DNA of 64,000 nucleotides from Actinomycetospora succinea (GTDB taxonomy: Bacteria; Actinomycetota; Actinomycetes; Mycobacteriales; Pseudonocardiaceae): the NCBI RefSeq assembly GCF_004363095.1, contig NZ_SNYO01000001.1, forward strand, positions 434,001 through 498,000. Reading direction: 5' to 3'. The notes below the pieces were generated by a model. That model saw only the letters and a list, made by a program, of their open reading frames with translations. It was not told the origin of the DNA and did not search any database. Below are positions 1 to 9,164 of this stretch, in pieces (position 1 is the first letter of the stretch; each line of letters starts with the position of its first letter). Position numbers and translations under genes: made by a program.

Positions 1-1
1 A

Positions 2-325
2 CAGGCGCAGGTCCTGCCCGGCGTCGTTCAGCCCGAGCCCGGGCAGAACGCGGACCCGGTCGGCCCCGAGCGCGCCGACGACAGCCCATCGGCTGTCCTG
101 CCGCCGCGGGCGGCGGCGTCGCCGGCGCGCGACCGGGCCGAGGCGGCCGCGTCGCGGCACGCCCAGCGCCTCGGCGCCTGGCCGACCGTCTCCGAGCTCG
201 AGACCGCCGCCGAGGTCTCCCGCGGCACCGCCGCGGCTGCGCTCAAGGCGCTTCGCCACCGCCCGCTGCCCCTGCACCCGATCAACACCAGCGACAACGA
301 CACCACCGACGAGGCCCAACCGTGA
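2..325 (+). CDS. 3' end of a transfer-associated HTH protein (5' truncated by the window)
   Basis: Open frame from the window edge to TGA at 323-325, about 107 codons visible. It starts with a Pro/Ala-rich linker and ends in a small helical segment containing WPTVSELETAAEVSRGTAA followed by LKALR. That segment looks like the winged-helix tail seen at the C-terminus of DUF2637-type proteins of actinobacterial plasmids and integrative elements. The assignment is from pattern memory and cannot be confirmed because the N-terminal membrane part would lie outside the window. It is co-directional with the relaxase gene about 280 bp downstream, which fits a mobilisation region. Confidence 0.55.
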   Translation, partial: QAQVLPGVVQPEPGQNADPVGPERADDSPSAVLPPRAAASPARDRAEAAASRHAQRLGAWPTVSELETAAEVSRGTAAAALKALRHRPLPLHPINTSDNDTTDEAQP

Positions 326-605
326 CCACACAGCAGGCGACCACGAGCAACAACCAGAACCAAGACAAAGAACAAGAACCAAGACCAGCAACCGACACCG
401 ATCACTACACCGAACAGACGACACGACACGAGCAACAAGACTTAAGAACGAAAAGATCAAGGGAAAGATCAGAGGACGCACACCGAGGCATCACGATCCG
501 AGGGTTCCTGCCGGCCTCCGGCCGGCCGCCGAGCGGCGTGGTCTGCGCCCGCCGCCGCGCCGATCTTGAGCTGGGACGCGTGGCGTCTCTCGGGAGGTGG
601 TCCGG
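326..605 (+). other. Relaxase upstream region, candidate oriT
   Basis: Non-coding or weakly coding stretch directly upstream of the MobF relaxase. From about 326 to 475 the plus strand is strikingly A/C-rich and poor in G and T, unlike the surrounding very GC-rich DNA. It is followed by two adjacent small inverted repeats: GCCGGCC-tcc-GGCCGGC at 510-526 and GCCGC-cga-GCGGC at 525-537. A skewed tract plus hairpins next to a relaxase gene is the usual layout of an origin of transfer. A short frame starting GTG at 322 (GTGA overlap with the preceding stop) runs through the region but has no recognisable features and would overlap the relaxase start. The oriT call is inference. Confidence 0.35.
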
Positions 606-3600
606 GTGCTGAGCGTCGCGACGGGGTACAACCCGGACTACCTGCTGAAGGAGGTCGCGACCGGACGGGAGAACTACTACACGGGCGCGGTCGCCGAGGG
701 CGAGCCGCCGGGACGCTGGTGGGGCGCAGGCGCCGAGTCCCTCGGGCTGATGGGCGAGGTCGACGCCCAAGACATGACGGCGATCTATTCGCGTTTCCTC
801 GATCCGCGCGCGGAGGGGTTCCGCGACCCCTCGCGCTGGGACGAGCTCGGGGAGACGGCGACGCTTGGGCATGCAGGGCGGGCGTACAAGTCAGCGGAGC
901 AGTTGTACGCCGTGGCGCTGGAGCGCGAGCCGGACGCGTCGGCTAAACGTCGCGATGAACTCCGCGTCGAGGCCAGCAAGGCGGTGCGCCAGAACGTGGC
1001 CTTCCTGGACCTGACGTTCAGTGTTCAGAAGTCGGTGACGCTGCTGCACACCGCTTTCGAGGCCGAGGAGGTCAAGGCCCGCGAGGCGGGCCTCGACGAC
1101 GAGGCGGCCGAGTGGGGCCGGATGCGGGAGACCGTCGAGCGGGCGATCTGGCGTGGCAACGAGGCCGCGCTGTCGTATCTGCAGGAGCACGCCGGCTACG
1201 CCCGGGTCGGGCACCACGGCGGCACCGCCGGGCGGTGGGTCGACGCGCAGAACTGGGTGGTGGCGTCGTTCTTCCAGCACGATTCCCGCGACCACGATCC
1301 CCAGCTGCACATCCACAACGCCACCCTCAACCGCCAGCAGGCCGACGATGGGCAGTGGCGCACCCTGGACTCCCGCGCCGTCCACCGGCTCAAGCCGGCC
1401 GCCGCCGCCGTAGGGGAACGCACTACCGATGAGTCGCTGATCCAGGACCTCGGGGTGGCGATGGCGATGCGTCCCGACGGTCTCACGCGGGAGGCGACTG
1501 CGGTTGACCCCGCCTCCCGGGACCGGTTCTCCACCCGGTCCCACAACATCAGCGGGCGGGCCGCCGAGCTCATTGAGGCGTTCGAGGCTGCCAAGGGTCG
1601 GGAGGCGACCGGTCTGGAGCGCGACCGGATCAAGCGGCAGGCCACGCTGGACACCCGCTCCGCCAAGTCACACGGCGGCGAGACCCGCGAGGCGTTTCTC
1701 GCCCGCGTCGACGGCGAACTGCGCGCGGAGGTCGCGGGTGGGCTCGCCGGCATCGCGCACGCCGCCCGCACCCAGGGTTCGCAGGACCGTGCTGCCCCGG
1801 AGCGGTTCTCGGCCGCGGAGGTCATCGAGGCGGCGCTGGAGGCCATGCAGGAGAAGAAGACGAGCTTCACCCACGCCGACCTCGTCCGGGAGATCAACGC
1901 GTTGCTGCCCGACCACCTGGGCACTCCCGAGGGCACGGACGTCGCCCGCCTCTTGCGGGGACTGGCCGATCAGGGCATCGCTCTGGTGGAACAGGTCGAG
2001 GCGCCCACACCGGGCGAGGGCCTCGAGCCGGACGCCCTGCGTCGCCGCGACGGCACGTCGGTCTACTCGGCACCCGGCGGACGCTCGTACGTGACCCGCG
2101 AGCATCTGCGCAGCGAGAACCGGCTGCGCGCAGCCACCCGAGCCGCCGACGGGGTCAGGCTCACCCCGAGCCAGGCCCAACGGTTCGTCGAGCACCTCCG
2201 CGACGAGGGCATCGAGCTCGGCGTCGACCAAGCGGCCGCGGTCGCCGGGATCCTCACCTCCGGAGCCCGGCTCGAGACCCTCATCGGACCGGCCGGGACG
2301 GGCAAGAGCTTCGTGGTCGGGTCGCTCGCCCGCGCGTGGACCGACCCCACGCACCGACGCCCCGAAGAGCCCGACCGCCGGGTGTTCGGTCTCGCGACCG
2401 CGCAGGTCGCCGCCGACGTCCTCACCGCTGAGGGCCTGACCGCGGCCAACACCCAACGGTGGCTGGCCGCCCAGCGCCGCCTCGACTCCGCCGCGGCCAC
2501 CCACCGACCGGCCCGGGACACCGACGAACCGTGGCGGCTACGCGAGGGGGACCTGCTGGTGGTCGACGAATCGTCCATGGCCGACACCGCCTCGCTCGCC
2601 GCGGTCCACGCCTACGCCCAGGAGGCCAGCGCCAAGATCCTGCTGGTCGGCGACCCCCGCCAGCTCGGCGCGGTCGGAGCCGGCGGGGCGATGGACTTGG
2701 TGGCCAACGCCGGGGCTCGGTACGAGCTCGCCGACGCCCGTCGCTTCACCCACGACTGGGAGCGCGACGCTTCCCTGCGGCTGCGCGCCGGTGACCCCGA
2801 GGTCATCAGGGACTACCACCGCCACGGGCGGCTCCTCGACGCCGGCAGCCTCGCCGACGCCGAAGCCTCCGCGGCCCATTCGTGGCTGGCCGACACCCTC
2901 GCCGGCCATCGCTCCCTGCTCGTCGTCGACACCAACGACGCCGCCGCCCGGGTCTCCTCATCCATACGCGACGAGCTCGTGCGCCTCGGCCGGGTCGAGG
3001 AACAGGGGGTGCCGCTGCGCGACGGCACCTACGCCGGAGTCGGCGACGTCGTCCAGGGCCGGCGGGTGGCCTGGGAGCTCGCTGGCTACGAGGGCAACCG
3101 CCGCGGCGCGGTCAACCGCGAGCACTACCGCGTCCTGGGCGTCCGCGACGACGGCGCCCTCGACGTCGCCGTCGTCCCACCTGGCGCGCCCTTCCACCCA
3201 CGGCCGGACGACGTTGCCGACCACGACCGGAGGGGCCGATCCGAAAGCGAGGGCGAGCGGCTCGTGCTCCCCACCGAGTACGTGACCACCGACCTCACGC
3301 TGTCCTACGCGAGCACTGTGCATGCGACCGAGGGCGCCACAGTCTGGAGCTCCCATCCGGTGGTCACCCCGCACACCGACCTCAATGCCCTCTACGTCGG
3401 GCTGTCACGAGGCCGAGAAGCCAACACCGCGCACGTCGCCACGCTCTCCAGCCCCGACGACGCCGCTCAGGGCAGCGAGTCCGACCAGGTGCACCGCGAC
3501 CCGCGCGCTGTCCTCGCCGCGATCCTCGACACCCGCGAGGCCGTCGACGAGGCGAACCAGTCCGCCACCGCAGCTCGGGAGGACGCGGCGGCCCGCGCAG

Positions 3601-5195
3601 CGTCGGTGCAGACGGCCGGCGAGCGGTTCGCCGACGTCGCGCACGAGGCCAGCGTGGAGCGGACCTCCCGCTGGCTCGACGGACTCGTCGCACAGGAGGT
3701 TCTCGCTCCGCACGACCGTCAGCGGGTCGCCGCCGAAGACGGCACTGCCGGGCTCACCCGGCTGCTGCGCCAAGCCGAGATCGCCGGAAACGACCCCTCC
3801 GAGGTTCTCCGCGGCGCGGTCGAGGATCGTCCTCTCGAGGGTGCCCGGCGCGTCAGCGACGTCATCCAAGGCCGCATCCGTGCCGAGCACACCTTCGAAC
3901 CCAACCGCGACTCCTGGTTCGACTGGGTCCCAAACGACGTCGACGAACCCACCCGCCGCTACCTCGAGGTCCTGGCCGCGGCAGCCGATACCCGAGCCCG
4001 CGACCTCGGCTCCCAGCTCGCCGAGCAACCACCCGTCTGGGCATTGAGCGCCCTGGGGCCCGTGCCTCACGACGCACCTGACCGCGAAGTGTGGACCGCA
4101 CGCGCCGGCACGATCGCCGCCCACCGCGAACTCAGCGGACACTCGCTCGACGGCGACGAGGCCAGCTACGTGCGTGGCGGTGACCAGGGAGTTCGGGAGG
4201 CGAGTGCCGCAGACGTGTTGGGATCGGCTCCACCTCGAGGTCACGTCGAAGCGCACGCCGCTTACCGTGCCGCCCACCGCGCGGCGGGCCTGCCCGACCA
4301 TCAGCGCGATGAGCTCGAGTGCTCGCCCGCCGGCCACCGCGTCCGGGTCCGGGCCTGGGAGCGCGAGCAGGCCTGGGGACCCGTCTACGTGGAGAACCTT
4401 CTCGCCGGCACCCGCCAGGCGGAAGCCCGACACCGGCAGACCGCCGAGCTGCGCCGCGCCGAGGCAGACGCCGCGCCCGACGACGCAAGCGACAAGGACC
4501 GGTTAGCCCGCGAGGCCGACCACGCCGACGCGCTCGCTGACAGCCTCGACCGTCACGGCGCCTCGCTCGAGGAGCAGTCCCAGACCTACGCCCAGTGGTA
4601 CGCCGCCACCGCCATGACCCGAGCGCTCGCCGAAGCCTCGACCCAGTACCTCGCCGAGCAGCACGCTGCCGACGAGCCGGAGCCGGCAGTCACCGCCGAC
4701 GAATGGCTCGCCCTCGACCGCGCCGCACGCCACGAGGACGATGAACACCGTGACATCGCCGATGTCGACCTGACGCGGCACGATGATGCCAATTCGAGCG
4801 CTGACCGGCCGGCATCGGCCGGTGCCGACTCAGCGGACCCCGGAGAGCAGGTCCAGGACGAGGCGGAGCGCCCCAAGCCCGTCGACGAGGAGCCGCTGCT
4901 CGAGACCGCGATCCCCGACATCCGCGAGGACGCGGTCGGTCCGCCCGACGGCGTCGACCAGGACAGTCTCCATGCTGCTGCTACCGACGAGGTCGCCGTG
5001 GCAGCAGCACGAGCACAACTGGTCGCCGCCGAGCTTCGCGACCGTGAAGCGCTCGAAGCCCGGCACGAGGCCGACGAACGAGCCCAGCAGCTCAGCGACT
5101 GGCACGACGACGAGGTCGAGATCCAGGAGACCGCCGGACCGGCCGACGACGGCTCCGACGCCGAGGCGGAGGACTACGTCGACGCGGAGGTCTGA
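606..5195 (+). CDS. MobF-family conjugative relaxase/helicase (TrwC/TraI-like)
   Basis: Predicted 1529 aa. The start is GTG 606, giving MLSVATGYNPDYL, because GGGAGG at 592-597 sits 8 nt upstream; the GTG at 597 overlaps that Shine-Dalgarno. The N-terminal relaxase domain has paired tyrosines (Y24/Y25, in ENYYTG) that would nick and covalently hold oriT DNA, and a three-histidine metal site (H225, H235, H237, in LHIHN). A RecD2/TraI-type helicase follows: Walker A GPAGTGKS near residue 561, Walker B VVDESS near 653, and a late LSRGREANT motif. The last 400 residues are charged, Asp/Glu/Arg-rich and probably coiled. It should nick at oriT and unwind the transferred strand during conjugation. 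No coupling protein gene is visible in the window. Confidence 0.93.
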   Translation: MLSVATGYNPDYLLKEVATGRENYYTGAVAEGEPPGRWWGAGAESLGLMGEVDAQDMTAIYSRFLDPRAEGFRDPSRWDELGETATLGHAGRAYKSAEQLYAVALEREPDASAKRRDELRVEASKAVRQNVAFLDLTFSVQKSVTLLHTAFEAEEVKAREAGLDDEAAEWGRMRETVERAIWRGNEAALSYLQEHAGYARVGHHGGTAGRWVDAQNWVVASFFQHDSRDHDPQLHIHNATLNRQQADDGQWRTLDSRAVHRLKPAAAAVGERTTDESLIQDLGVAMAMRPDGLTREATAVDPASRDRFSTRSHNISGRAAELIEAFEAAKGREATGLERDRIKRQATLDTRSAKSHGGETREAFLARVDGELRAEVAGGLAGIAHAARTQGSQDRAAPERFSAAEVIEAALEAMQEKKTSFTHADLVREINALLPDHLGTPEGTDVARLLRGLADQGIALVEQVEAPTPGEGLEPDALRRRDGTSVYSAPGGRSYVTREHLRSENRLRAATRAADGVRLTPSQAQRFVEHLRDEGIELGVDQAAAVAGILTSGARLETLIGPAGTGKSFVVGSLARAWTDPTHRRPEEPDRRVFGLATAQVAADVLTAEGLTAANTQRWLAAQRRLDSAAATHRPARDTDEPWRLREGDLLVVDESSMADTASLAAVHAYAQEASAKILLVGDPRQLGAVGAGGAMDLVANAGARYELADARRFTHDWERDASLRLRAGDPEVIRDYHRHGRLLDAGSLADAEASAAHSWLADTLAGHRSLLVVDTNDAAARVSSSIRDELVRLGRVEEQGVPLRDGTYAGVGDVVQGRRVAWELAGYEGNRRGAVNREHYRVLGVRDDGALDVAVVPPGAPFHPRPDDVADHDRRGRSESEGERLVLPTEYVTTDLTLSYASTVHATEGATVWSSHPVVTPHTDLNALYVGLSRGREANTAHVATLSSPDDAAQGSESDQVHRDPRAVLAAILDTREAVDEANQSATAAREDAAARAASVQTAGERFADVAHEASVERTSRWLDGLVAQEVLAPHDRQRVAAEDGTAGLTRLLRQAEIAGNDPSEVLRGAVEDRPLEGARRVSDVIQGRIRAEHTFEPNRDSWFDWVPNDVDEPTRRYLEVLAAAADTRARDLGSQLAEQPPVWALSALGPVPHDAPDREVWTARAGTIAAHRELSGHSLDGDEASYVRGGDQGVREASAADVLGSAPPRGHVEAHAAYRAAHRAAGLPDHQRDELECSPAGHRVRVRAWEREQAWGPVYVENLLAGTRQAEARHRQTAELRRAEADAAPDDASDKDRLAREADHADALADSLDRHGASLEEQSQTYAQWYAATAMTRALAEASTQYLAEQHAADEPEPAVTADEWLALDRAARHEDDEHRDIADVDLTRHDDANSSADRPASAGADSADPGEQVQDEAERPKPVDEEPLLETAIPDIREDAVGPPDGVDQDSLHAAATDEVAVAAARAQLVAAELRDREALEARHEADERAQQLSDWHDDEVEIQETAGPADDGSDAEAEDYVDAEV

Positions 5196-5782
5196 TCCAC
5201 GGGGCTCGGCACAACTAGACCGCGCGGCACAAGCGGCCGGGCCAACGCCTCGCGGATGAGCCTCGCGCACTCCTCGCGCGCTGCGGTCGTTGCGCGAGAG
5301 CCGTCGTCGAGGTGCCGTGGCAGCACTGGCGGAGTCTCCTCCGAGAACCCCAGCGCCCAGCTCAGGGCCCGCCCGGCTCCATCGGCGATGGCCCGCGTCC
5401 ACCCGTAGCTCGACCACTGCTCCCACCAACGGCGCCGATCAGCCGTGTCGAGTTGACCGATACCGGCGTCGCGCCACCACGTCACGGCGGGGTATGGATC
5501 GCCGGCAGATACCGCGCCACACACGATGAGTTCACCCATCGATCGCCACCGAGTCGGGAACGCCGCGTCGGCCGTTGCCGGCGTTGTGGTGTTCACACCA
5601 CCGACCCACGCCAGGGCGGACTGTGCACCGTGCAACTCCGGCGATCTGCCGTGGTGGACGAAGGTCCAGAGGAGGGCGTGCTCCATCGACGCAAATCGCG
5701 TGAGAGGTGGAGCCACCCAGTCAGGAACGGCCTGCACACGGGGTACGCCGTAGACCTTCGCCTCCAACGCCTGTTCGCCCAT
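5174..5782 (-). CDS. Hypothetical protein of the mobile element
   Basis: About 202 aa from ATG 5782; a GTG at 5791 in the same frame is an alternative start. The 3' end overlaps the relaxase 3' end by 22 bp in convergent orientation. The protein is soluble-looking and Trp-rich (WTFVHHG, TWWRDAGIG, RRRWWEQW), with no membrane segment and no motif I recognise. It resembles unnamed proteins carried beside relaxase genes in actinobacterial plasmids, but I cannot name a family. Confidence 0.55.
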   Translation of the reverse strand: MGEQALEAKVYGVPRVQAVPDWVAPPLTRFASMEHALLWTFVHHGRSPELHGAQSALAWVGGVNTTTPATADAAFPTRWRSMGELIVCGAVSAGDPYPAVTWWRDAGIGQLDTADRRRWWEQWSSYGWTRAIADGAGRALSWALGFSEETPPVLPRHLDDGSRATTAAREECARLIREALARPLVPRGLVVPSPVDQTSAST

Positions 5783-5814
5783 AACTACCACCGCCTCTCG
5801 CGGGAGGCCACCTC

Positions 5815-6018
5815 GTGTGCAGCCGTCGCTATGCCCGGGTTGAGTGTGCGCCTGGCCCCCGACAAGGGTGGTGTCAGCCGGCGGCCCTGGTCAGGTGCTC
5901 CTCGCGGCGGTTTCAGCTCAGATCGGCTGCGGTCGCCCGCGCGGCGGCGACGGAACTTGAGAAACGTCCGTTCGCCGAGTTCCCGCTCAAGGACGGCTAT
6001 GCGACGGTCCGGGGATGA
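5815..6018 (+). pseudogene. Possible gene remnant upstream of the GMC oxidoreductase
   Basis: A 67-codon frame whose stop overlaps the next gene's start as ATGA (6015-6018). Only its last 20 residues (ELEKRPFAEFPLKDGYATV) look protein-like; the front is Arg/Cys-rich out-of-frame-looking sequence. It could be the tail of a gene whose 5' part was lost when the element acquired this segment. It could also be chance. Confidence 0.22.
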
Positions 6019-7808
6019 GTCCCATGGTCAGCGGCGGCGAGGAGACCATTCCCGAGGAGAGATCTTTCGACTACGTCGTCGTGGGTGCAGGTCCGGCGGG
6101 CCTGGCGTGCGCGCGGCGGCTGTGTGACTACATGCCGTCGGCGAGGGTGGCGCTGGTCGAGGCCGGAGGGTCGGGCGAGGACCTTTACCCGGCGCTGGAC
6201 ATGCCGATGATGTTCACGTCGCAGCACTTCACCGAGAACGACTGGCGTTACTTCACCACCCCGCAGGCCGGTGCGTCGGGCCGCAGCATCTACCTGCCGC
6301 GTGGCAAGGTCCTCGGTGGCACGTCGACGGGCAACGCCACGCTGCTCAATCGAGGGTGCGCCGAGGACTGGGACGATCTCGGGGAGAAGAACCCCGGGTG
6401 GAGTTGGTCGCAGGTGCTCCCTTTCTTTAAGAACGTGGAGACCTTTCACCCGTCCGGGCTGGCCTTCGAGAGCGCCGTACACGGGCAGTCCGGCCCCCTC
6501 GCCTTCGGCCACCCTGACCCGGCCGGAATCTCGCACAAGGTGGTCGAGGGCTTCGAATCGAAGGGGATGCCTCGAGTCACCGACTTCTTCTCAGCGGGTG
6601 CAGCCCATGGCTGCGACCATGTTCCGCGGTCGGTGCACGAGGGGGTCCGGACCCACGCGGGTCATTACCTCTCCGAGGGTGGGTGGCCGCGGAACCTCAC
6701 GGTGTTCTATCGCTGCCAGGTGCTGCGCGCGCGGATCGAGGACGGTCCAGACGGGGCGAAGGTGTGTTCTGGGGTGGACGTCCATCACACCCGCACGACC
6801 CGACACTTCAGCCTTGACGCCACGGCGGAGGTCGTGATTTCCAGCGGCGCCTACAACAGCCCCGTGGTGCTCATGCACTCCGGGATCGGGCCGCAGGGTG
6901 AGCTGGACCAGCATCAGATCCCGGTCAACTCCAGGGTGGAGGGCGTGGGGCGCAACCTGATCGACCACCTCATGGTCTGGTCGTTCTACGAGATCAGCGA
7001 CCCCGAGCTCACCAACGATCACGGCTTCCGGCCGGAGAACCACGCTGAGGCTGAGCAGCAATGGCACGACAGCCGGTCAGGTCCGATGGCCAGCGTGCTG
7101 ATCGGCCCGATGGCCTACATGCGTCTCGACGCGCGGCAGCGCGAGGAGATCGTCGAGTGGCACACCGCCGGACAGAGTGACGGCGGGCGCGAGGGCGACC
7201 CGACCGGCGCTCCGCCCGGCGCTCCGCACCTGGAGTTCTTCGGCACCGAGGCTTACGGCGGCTACGAGGAACAGCTCGACACTCCCGGGCCCGGCCAGGC
7301 AGCGATCTCGCTGACGACCCTATTGCTGCACCAGCGATCGCGAGGTTCGGTGACCCTGTCCTCGTTCCATCCGCTCGCGCCACCGACGATCGACCACGCC
7401 TATCTCAGCGACCCGCTGGACGTGGCTCTCCTGGCGTGGGGATGCCGGTTCGCTCACGACATCATGACTACGGGTGCGGGCACCAGTGAGGTCACGGCCG
7501 GACCGTGGCCGCGCGACGTCGCGAAACCGGACACCGTCGACGAGTGGAAGCAGTTCGTGCGCGACAACGCGACGACCTGCTACCACCCGTCGGGCACCTG
7601 CAAGATGGGACCGGCCGACGATCCGACAGCCGTGGTGGACGCGCGGCTGCGGGTCTATGGAGTGCGTGGGTTACGTGTCGCGGATCTGTCGGTGCTGCCA
7701 CGGCTGCCGGCGGGGCATCCCCAGCACGCGGTGTACATGATCGGTGAGAAGGCCGCGCACCTCATCGCCGAGGACGCGGGGGTCGAGGTGCTCCCGGTCG
7801 GCGGCTGA
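6015..7808 (+). CDS. GMC-family FAD-dependent oxidoreductase
   Basis: 597 aa. The N-terminal FAD-binding Rossmann motif is VVVGAGPAGLACARRL, followed by the GMC signature region (LPRGKVLGGTSTGNATL). The C-terminal GMC half contains YHPSGTCKMGP with the catalytic His, and HPQHAVYMIGEKAA. The length is normal for choline dehydrogenase/alcohol oxidase relatives. The family oxidises alcohols using FAD, and the substrate cannot be read from sequence. ATG 6024 (Met4) is an alternative start. It points toward the convergent alkyltransferase gene, 3 bp away, with no intergenic terminator. Confidence 0.9.
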   Translation: MSPMVSGGEETIPEERSFDYVVVGAGPAGLACARRLCDYMPSARVALVEAGGSGEDLYPALDMPMMFTSQHFTENDWRYFTTPQAGASGRSIYLPRGKVLGGTSTGNATLLNRGCAEDWDDLGEKNPGWSWSQVLPFFKNVETFHPSGLAFESAVHGQSGPLAFGHPDPAGISHKVVEGFESKGMPRVTDFFSAGAAHGCDHVPRSVHEGVRTHAGHYLSEGGWPRNLTVFYRCQVLRARIEDGPDGAKVCSGVDVHHTRTTRHFSLDATAEVVISSGAYNSPVVLMHSGIGPQGELDQHQIPVNSRVEGVGRNLIDHLMVWSFYEISDPELTNDHGFRPENHAEAEQQWHDSRSGPMASVLIGPMAYMRLDARQREEIVEWHTAGQSDGGREGDPTGAPPGAPHLEFFGTEAYGGYEEQLDTPGPGQAAISLTTLLLHQRSRGSVTLSSFHPLAPPTIDHAYLSDPLDVALLAWGCRFAHDIMTTGAGTSEVTAGPWPRDVAKPDTVDEWKQFVRDNATTCYHPSGTCKMGPADDPTAVVDARLRVYGVRGLRVADLSVLPRLPAGHPQHAVYMIGEKAAHLIAEDAGVEVLPVGG

Positions 7809-7811
7809 AGG

Positions 7812-8351
7812 TCAGGCCGCGGCCGGCTGCGCACCTGCCTCGGTCTGTCGCGCGGCGCTCTCGAGGTCGAGCAGTGCGCGCTTGCGGTCGAGGCCGCCCC
7901 GGTAGCCCCGCAGCGACCCGTCAGCGGCGAGCACCCGGTGGCAGGGCACGCGGATCAGGATCGGGTTGCGGGCCATGGCGATCCCGGCCCGCTGGGCGCC
8001 CTGGGGCTCGTTGTCCCCGGCGAGCAGAGCGAGGCCGCGATATGTCGTGGTCTGGCCGTAACCGACATCGTCGAGAGCGGTCAGTGCCTGCCTGGCGGGT
8101 GGGTCGACGCGGCTGAGGTCGACCGGGACGGTGAATTCGGTGAGCTCGCCGGCAAAGAAGGCCTCGAACTCGCCGCATGCGCGGTCGAGCCAGACCTGGG
8201 CGAGATTGGCGTTGCCGGTACGGGTTCGTGGCCGAACCCGTCGGGCGTTGGTCCTGGCGCCGCTGGTGAACACGCAACTGCTGAGCCCCTGGTCGGTGGC
8301 GCGCAGGGTCAGCTCGCCCAGCGGCGTGGCCATCGTCGTGTCCATGGTCAT
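7812..8351 (-). CDS. ogt: Methylated-DNA--protein-cysteine methyltransferase (copy 1)
   Basis: 179 aa from ATG 8351, chosen because GGAGG lies 6 nt upstream; the longer frame upstream reads as low-complexity non-protein. The N-terminal ATPLGELTLRATDQGL and the active-site motif VPCHRVLAADG are typical of O6-alkylguanine-DNA alkyltransferases. The Cys accepts the alkyl group in a suicide reaction. It is downstream of, and co-directional with, the 8473-9012 gene, which has a sigma-factor promoter; a weaker copy of that promoter also precedes this gene (8393-8418). It is one of three alkyltransferase genes in the window. Confidence 0.93.
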   Translation of the reverse strand: MTMDTTMATPLGELTLRATDQGLSSCVFTSGARTNARRVRPRTRTGNANLAQVWLDRACGEFEAFFAGELTEFTVPVDLSRVDPPARQALTALDDVGYGQTTTYRGLALLAGDNEPQGAQRAGIAMARNPILIRVPCHRVLAADGSLRGYRGGLDRKRALLDLESAARQTEAGAQPAAA

Positions 8352-8392
8352 GTCGCTCCTCCGGGAGGGGCTGTGCGGGCGTGTGACGGGGG

Positions 8393-8418
8393 AACCCCGC
8401 TGGGCCAGGATCGGTTGC
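8393..8418 (-). promoter_or_regulatory. Possible ECF-type promoter of alkyltransferase copy 1
   Basis: On the minus strand GCAAC is followed after 16 nt by GGGTT, 42 nt before the ATG. The two strong copies of this promoter in the window read GCAAC-N16-GTGTT, so this is a one-mismatch relative that lacks the extra conserved flanks. Inference only. Confidence 0.35.
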
Positions 8419-8472
8419 GGGACGGGGTGGGTGCCGTGTCCACGGTTGCGGGTGTCGTGGCTATCCCGGCAA

Positions 8473-9012
8473 TCAAGGCTGTCTGCTCGCGGGTCGTCGG
8501 ATGAGCAGGCCGTGCCGGAACTCCCAGTGCGTGGTGCTGGGCTCGGCGGAGTTCTCGTTCGTCGTGCCCGGGCTGGGCCGGTGGGCACCGTGGATGCCCT
8601 CGGTGGCGGCGCGGCCGGCCTGTCGTGGCAGGTCGGGGTCGGCCAGTGAGCTGAAGGCCACCGTGCGGGTCGGTGCCCAGGCGCCGGTCTCGGCGAGCCG
8701 GGGTCCGATTCCGCACCAGCCTGCGGGGGTGTCGGCGACGAGCCAGGCGTCGGCGTCTGCGATCAGCCGCGAGGCGGGCCGCAACCAGGATGCGGCCTCG
8801 GGCGGCCACGACACGACGGTCGCGAGCTGTCCACCGCGGGCCTCCCAGTGGTGCGCAGCGGCGCGGGCTCGGCGCGTCGAGTCGGGATCGCGTCCGTGTC
8901 CGACGGCGAGCACGGCCGGGTGGAGCGCGTCGAGCAACGCGAACAACGCGTCGAGCTCGCCGTCGATCGGATCGGCAACCCAAGGCCCACGCGACAGCGT
9001 CCGGAAGGTCAT
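8473..9012 (-). CDS. Conserved hypothetical protein under the ECF promoter
   Basis: 179 aa from ATG 9012. The start is supported by a promoter motif ending 9 nt upstream, at exactly the same spacing as before the sigma gene at 17042. The middle of the protein alternates hydrophobic strands and helices (VLAVGHGRD, LATVVSWPP, ADAWLVADT) like a small Rossmann-type fold. I do not recognise a family or catalytic residues. The last 40 residues are low-complexity. Its promoter ties it to the alkylation-repair regulon; its function is unknown. Confidence 0.62.
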   Translation of the reverse strand: MTFRTLSRGPWVADPIDGELDALFALLDALHPAVLAVGHGRDPDSTRRARAAAHHWEARGGQLATVVSWPPEAASWLRPASRLIADADAWLVADTPAGWCGIGPRLAETGAWAPTRTVAFSSLADPDLPRQAGRAATEGIHGAHRPSPGTTNENSAEPSTTHWEFRHGLLIRRPASRQP

Positions 9013-9021
9013 GTGCTGGTC

Positions 9022-9050
9022 AACACCGATCCCGCTGTGCCGGTTGCAGC
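9022..9050 (-). promoter_or_regulatory. ECF sigma promoter upstream of the 8473-9012 gene
   Basis: Minus-strand GCTGCAAC (9050-9043), 10 nt, GGATCGGTGTT (9032-9022), then 9 nt to the ATG. The same 8 nt, 10-nt gap, 11 nt and 9-nt gap occur before the sigma gene at 17052-17080. Read as GCAAC-N16-GTGTT it matches the general AAC -35 / GT -10 form of ECF promoters. The transcript would be nearly leaderless. Confidence 0.7.
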
Positions 9051-9114
9051 ATCGACCGCCCGGTCAACAACCGCGACGGCGGCGTGGGTGCTGCCAAGGG
9101 GTGCGACTGCCGTG

Positions 9115-9148
9115 GGGCCCGGCGGCGGCCTTGGCCGCTGCCGGGCCC
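9115..9148 (-). terminator. Hairpin terminator after the MetX-like gene
   Basis: 16-bp stem (9115-9130 with 9133-9148, one mismatch) and a 2-nt loop, 17 bp beyond the stop codon of the minus-strand gene ending at 9165. No U-tract follows in the minus direction, as is common for actinobacterial terminators. On the plus strand it is followed by CTTTC. Confidence 0.65.
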
Positions 9149-9164
9149 TTTCGGGCACCCGAAC

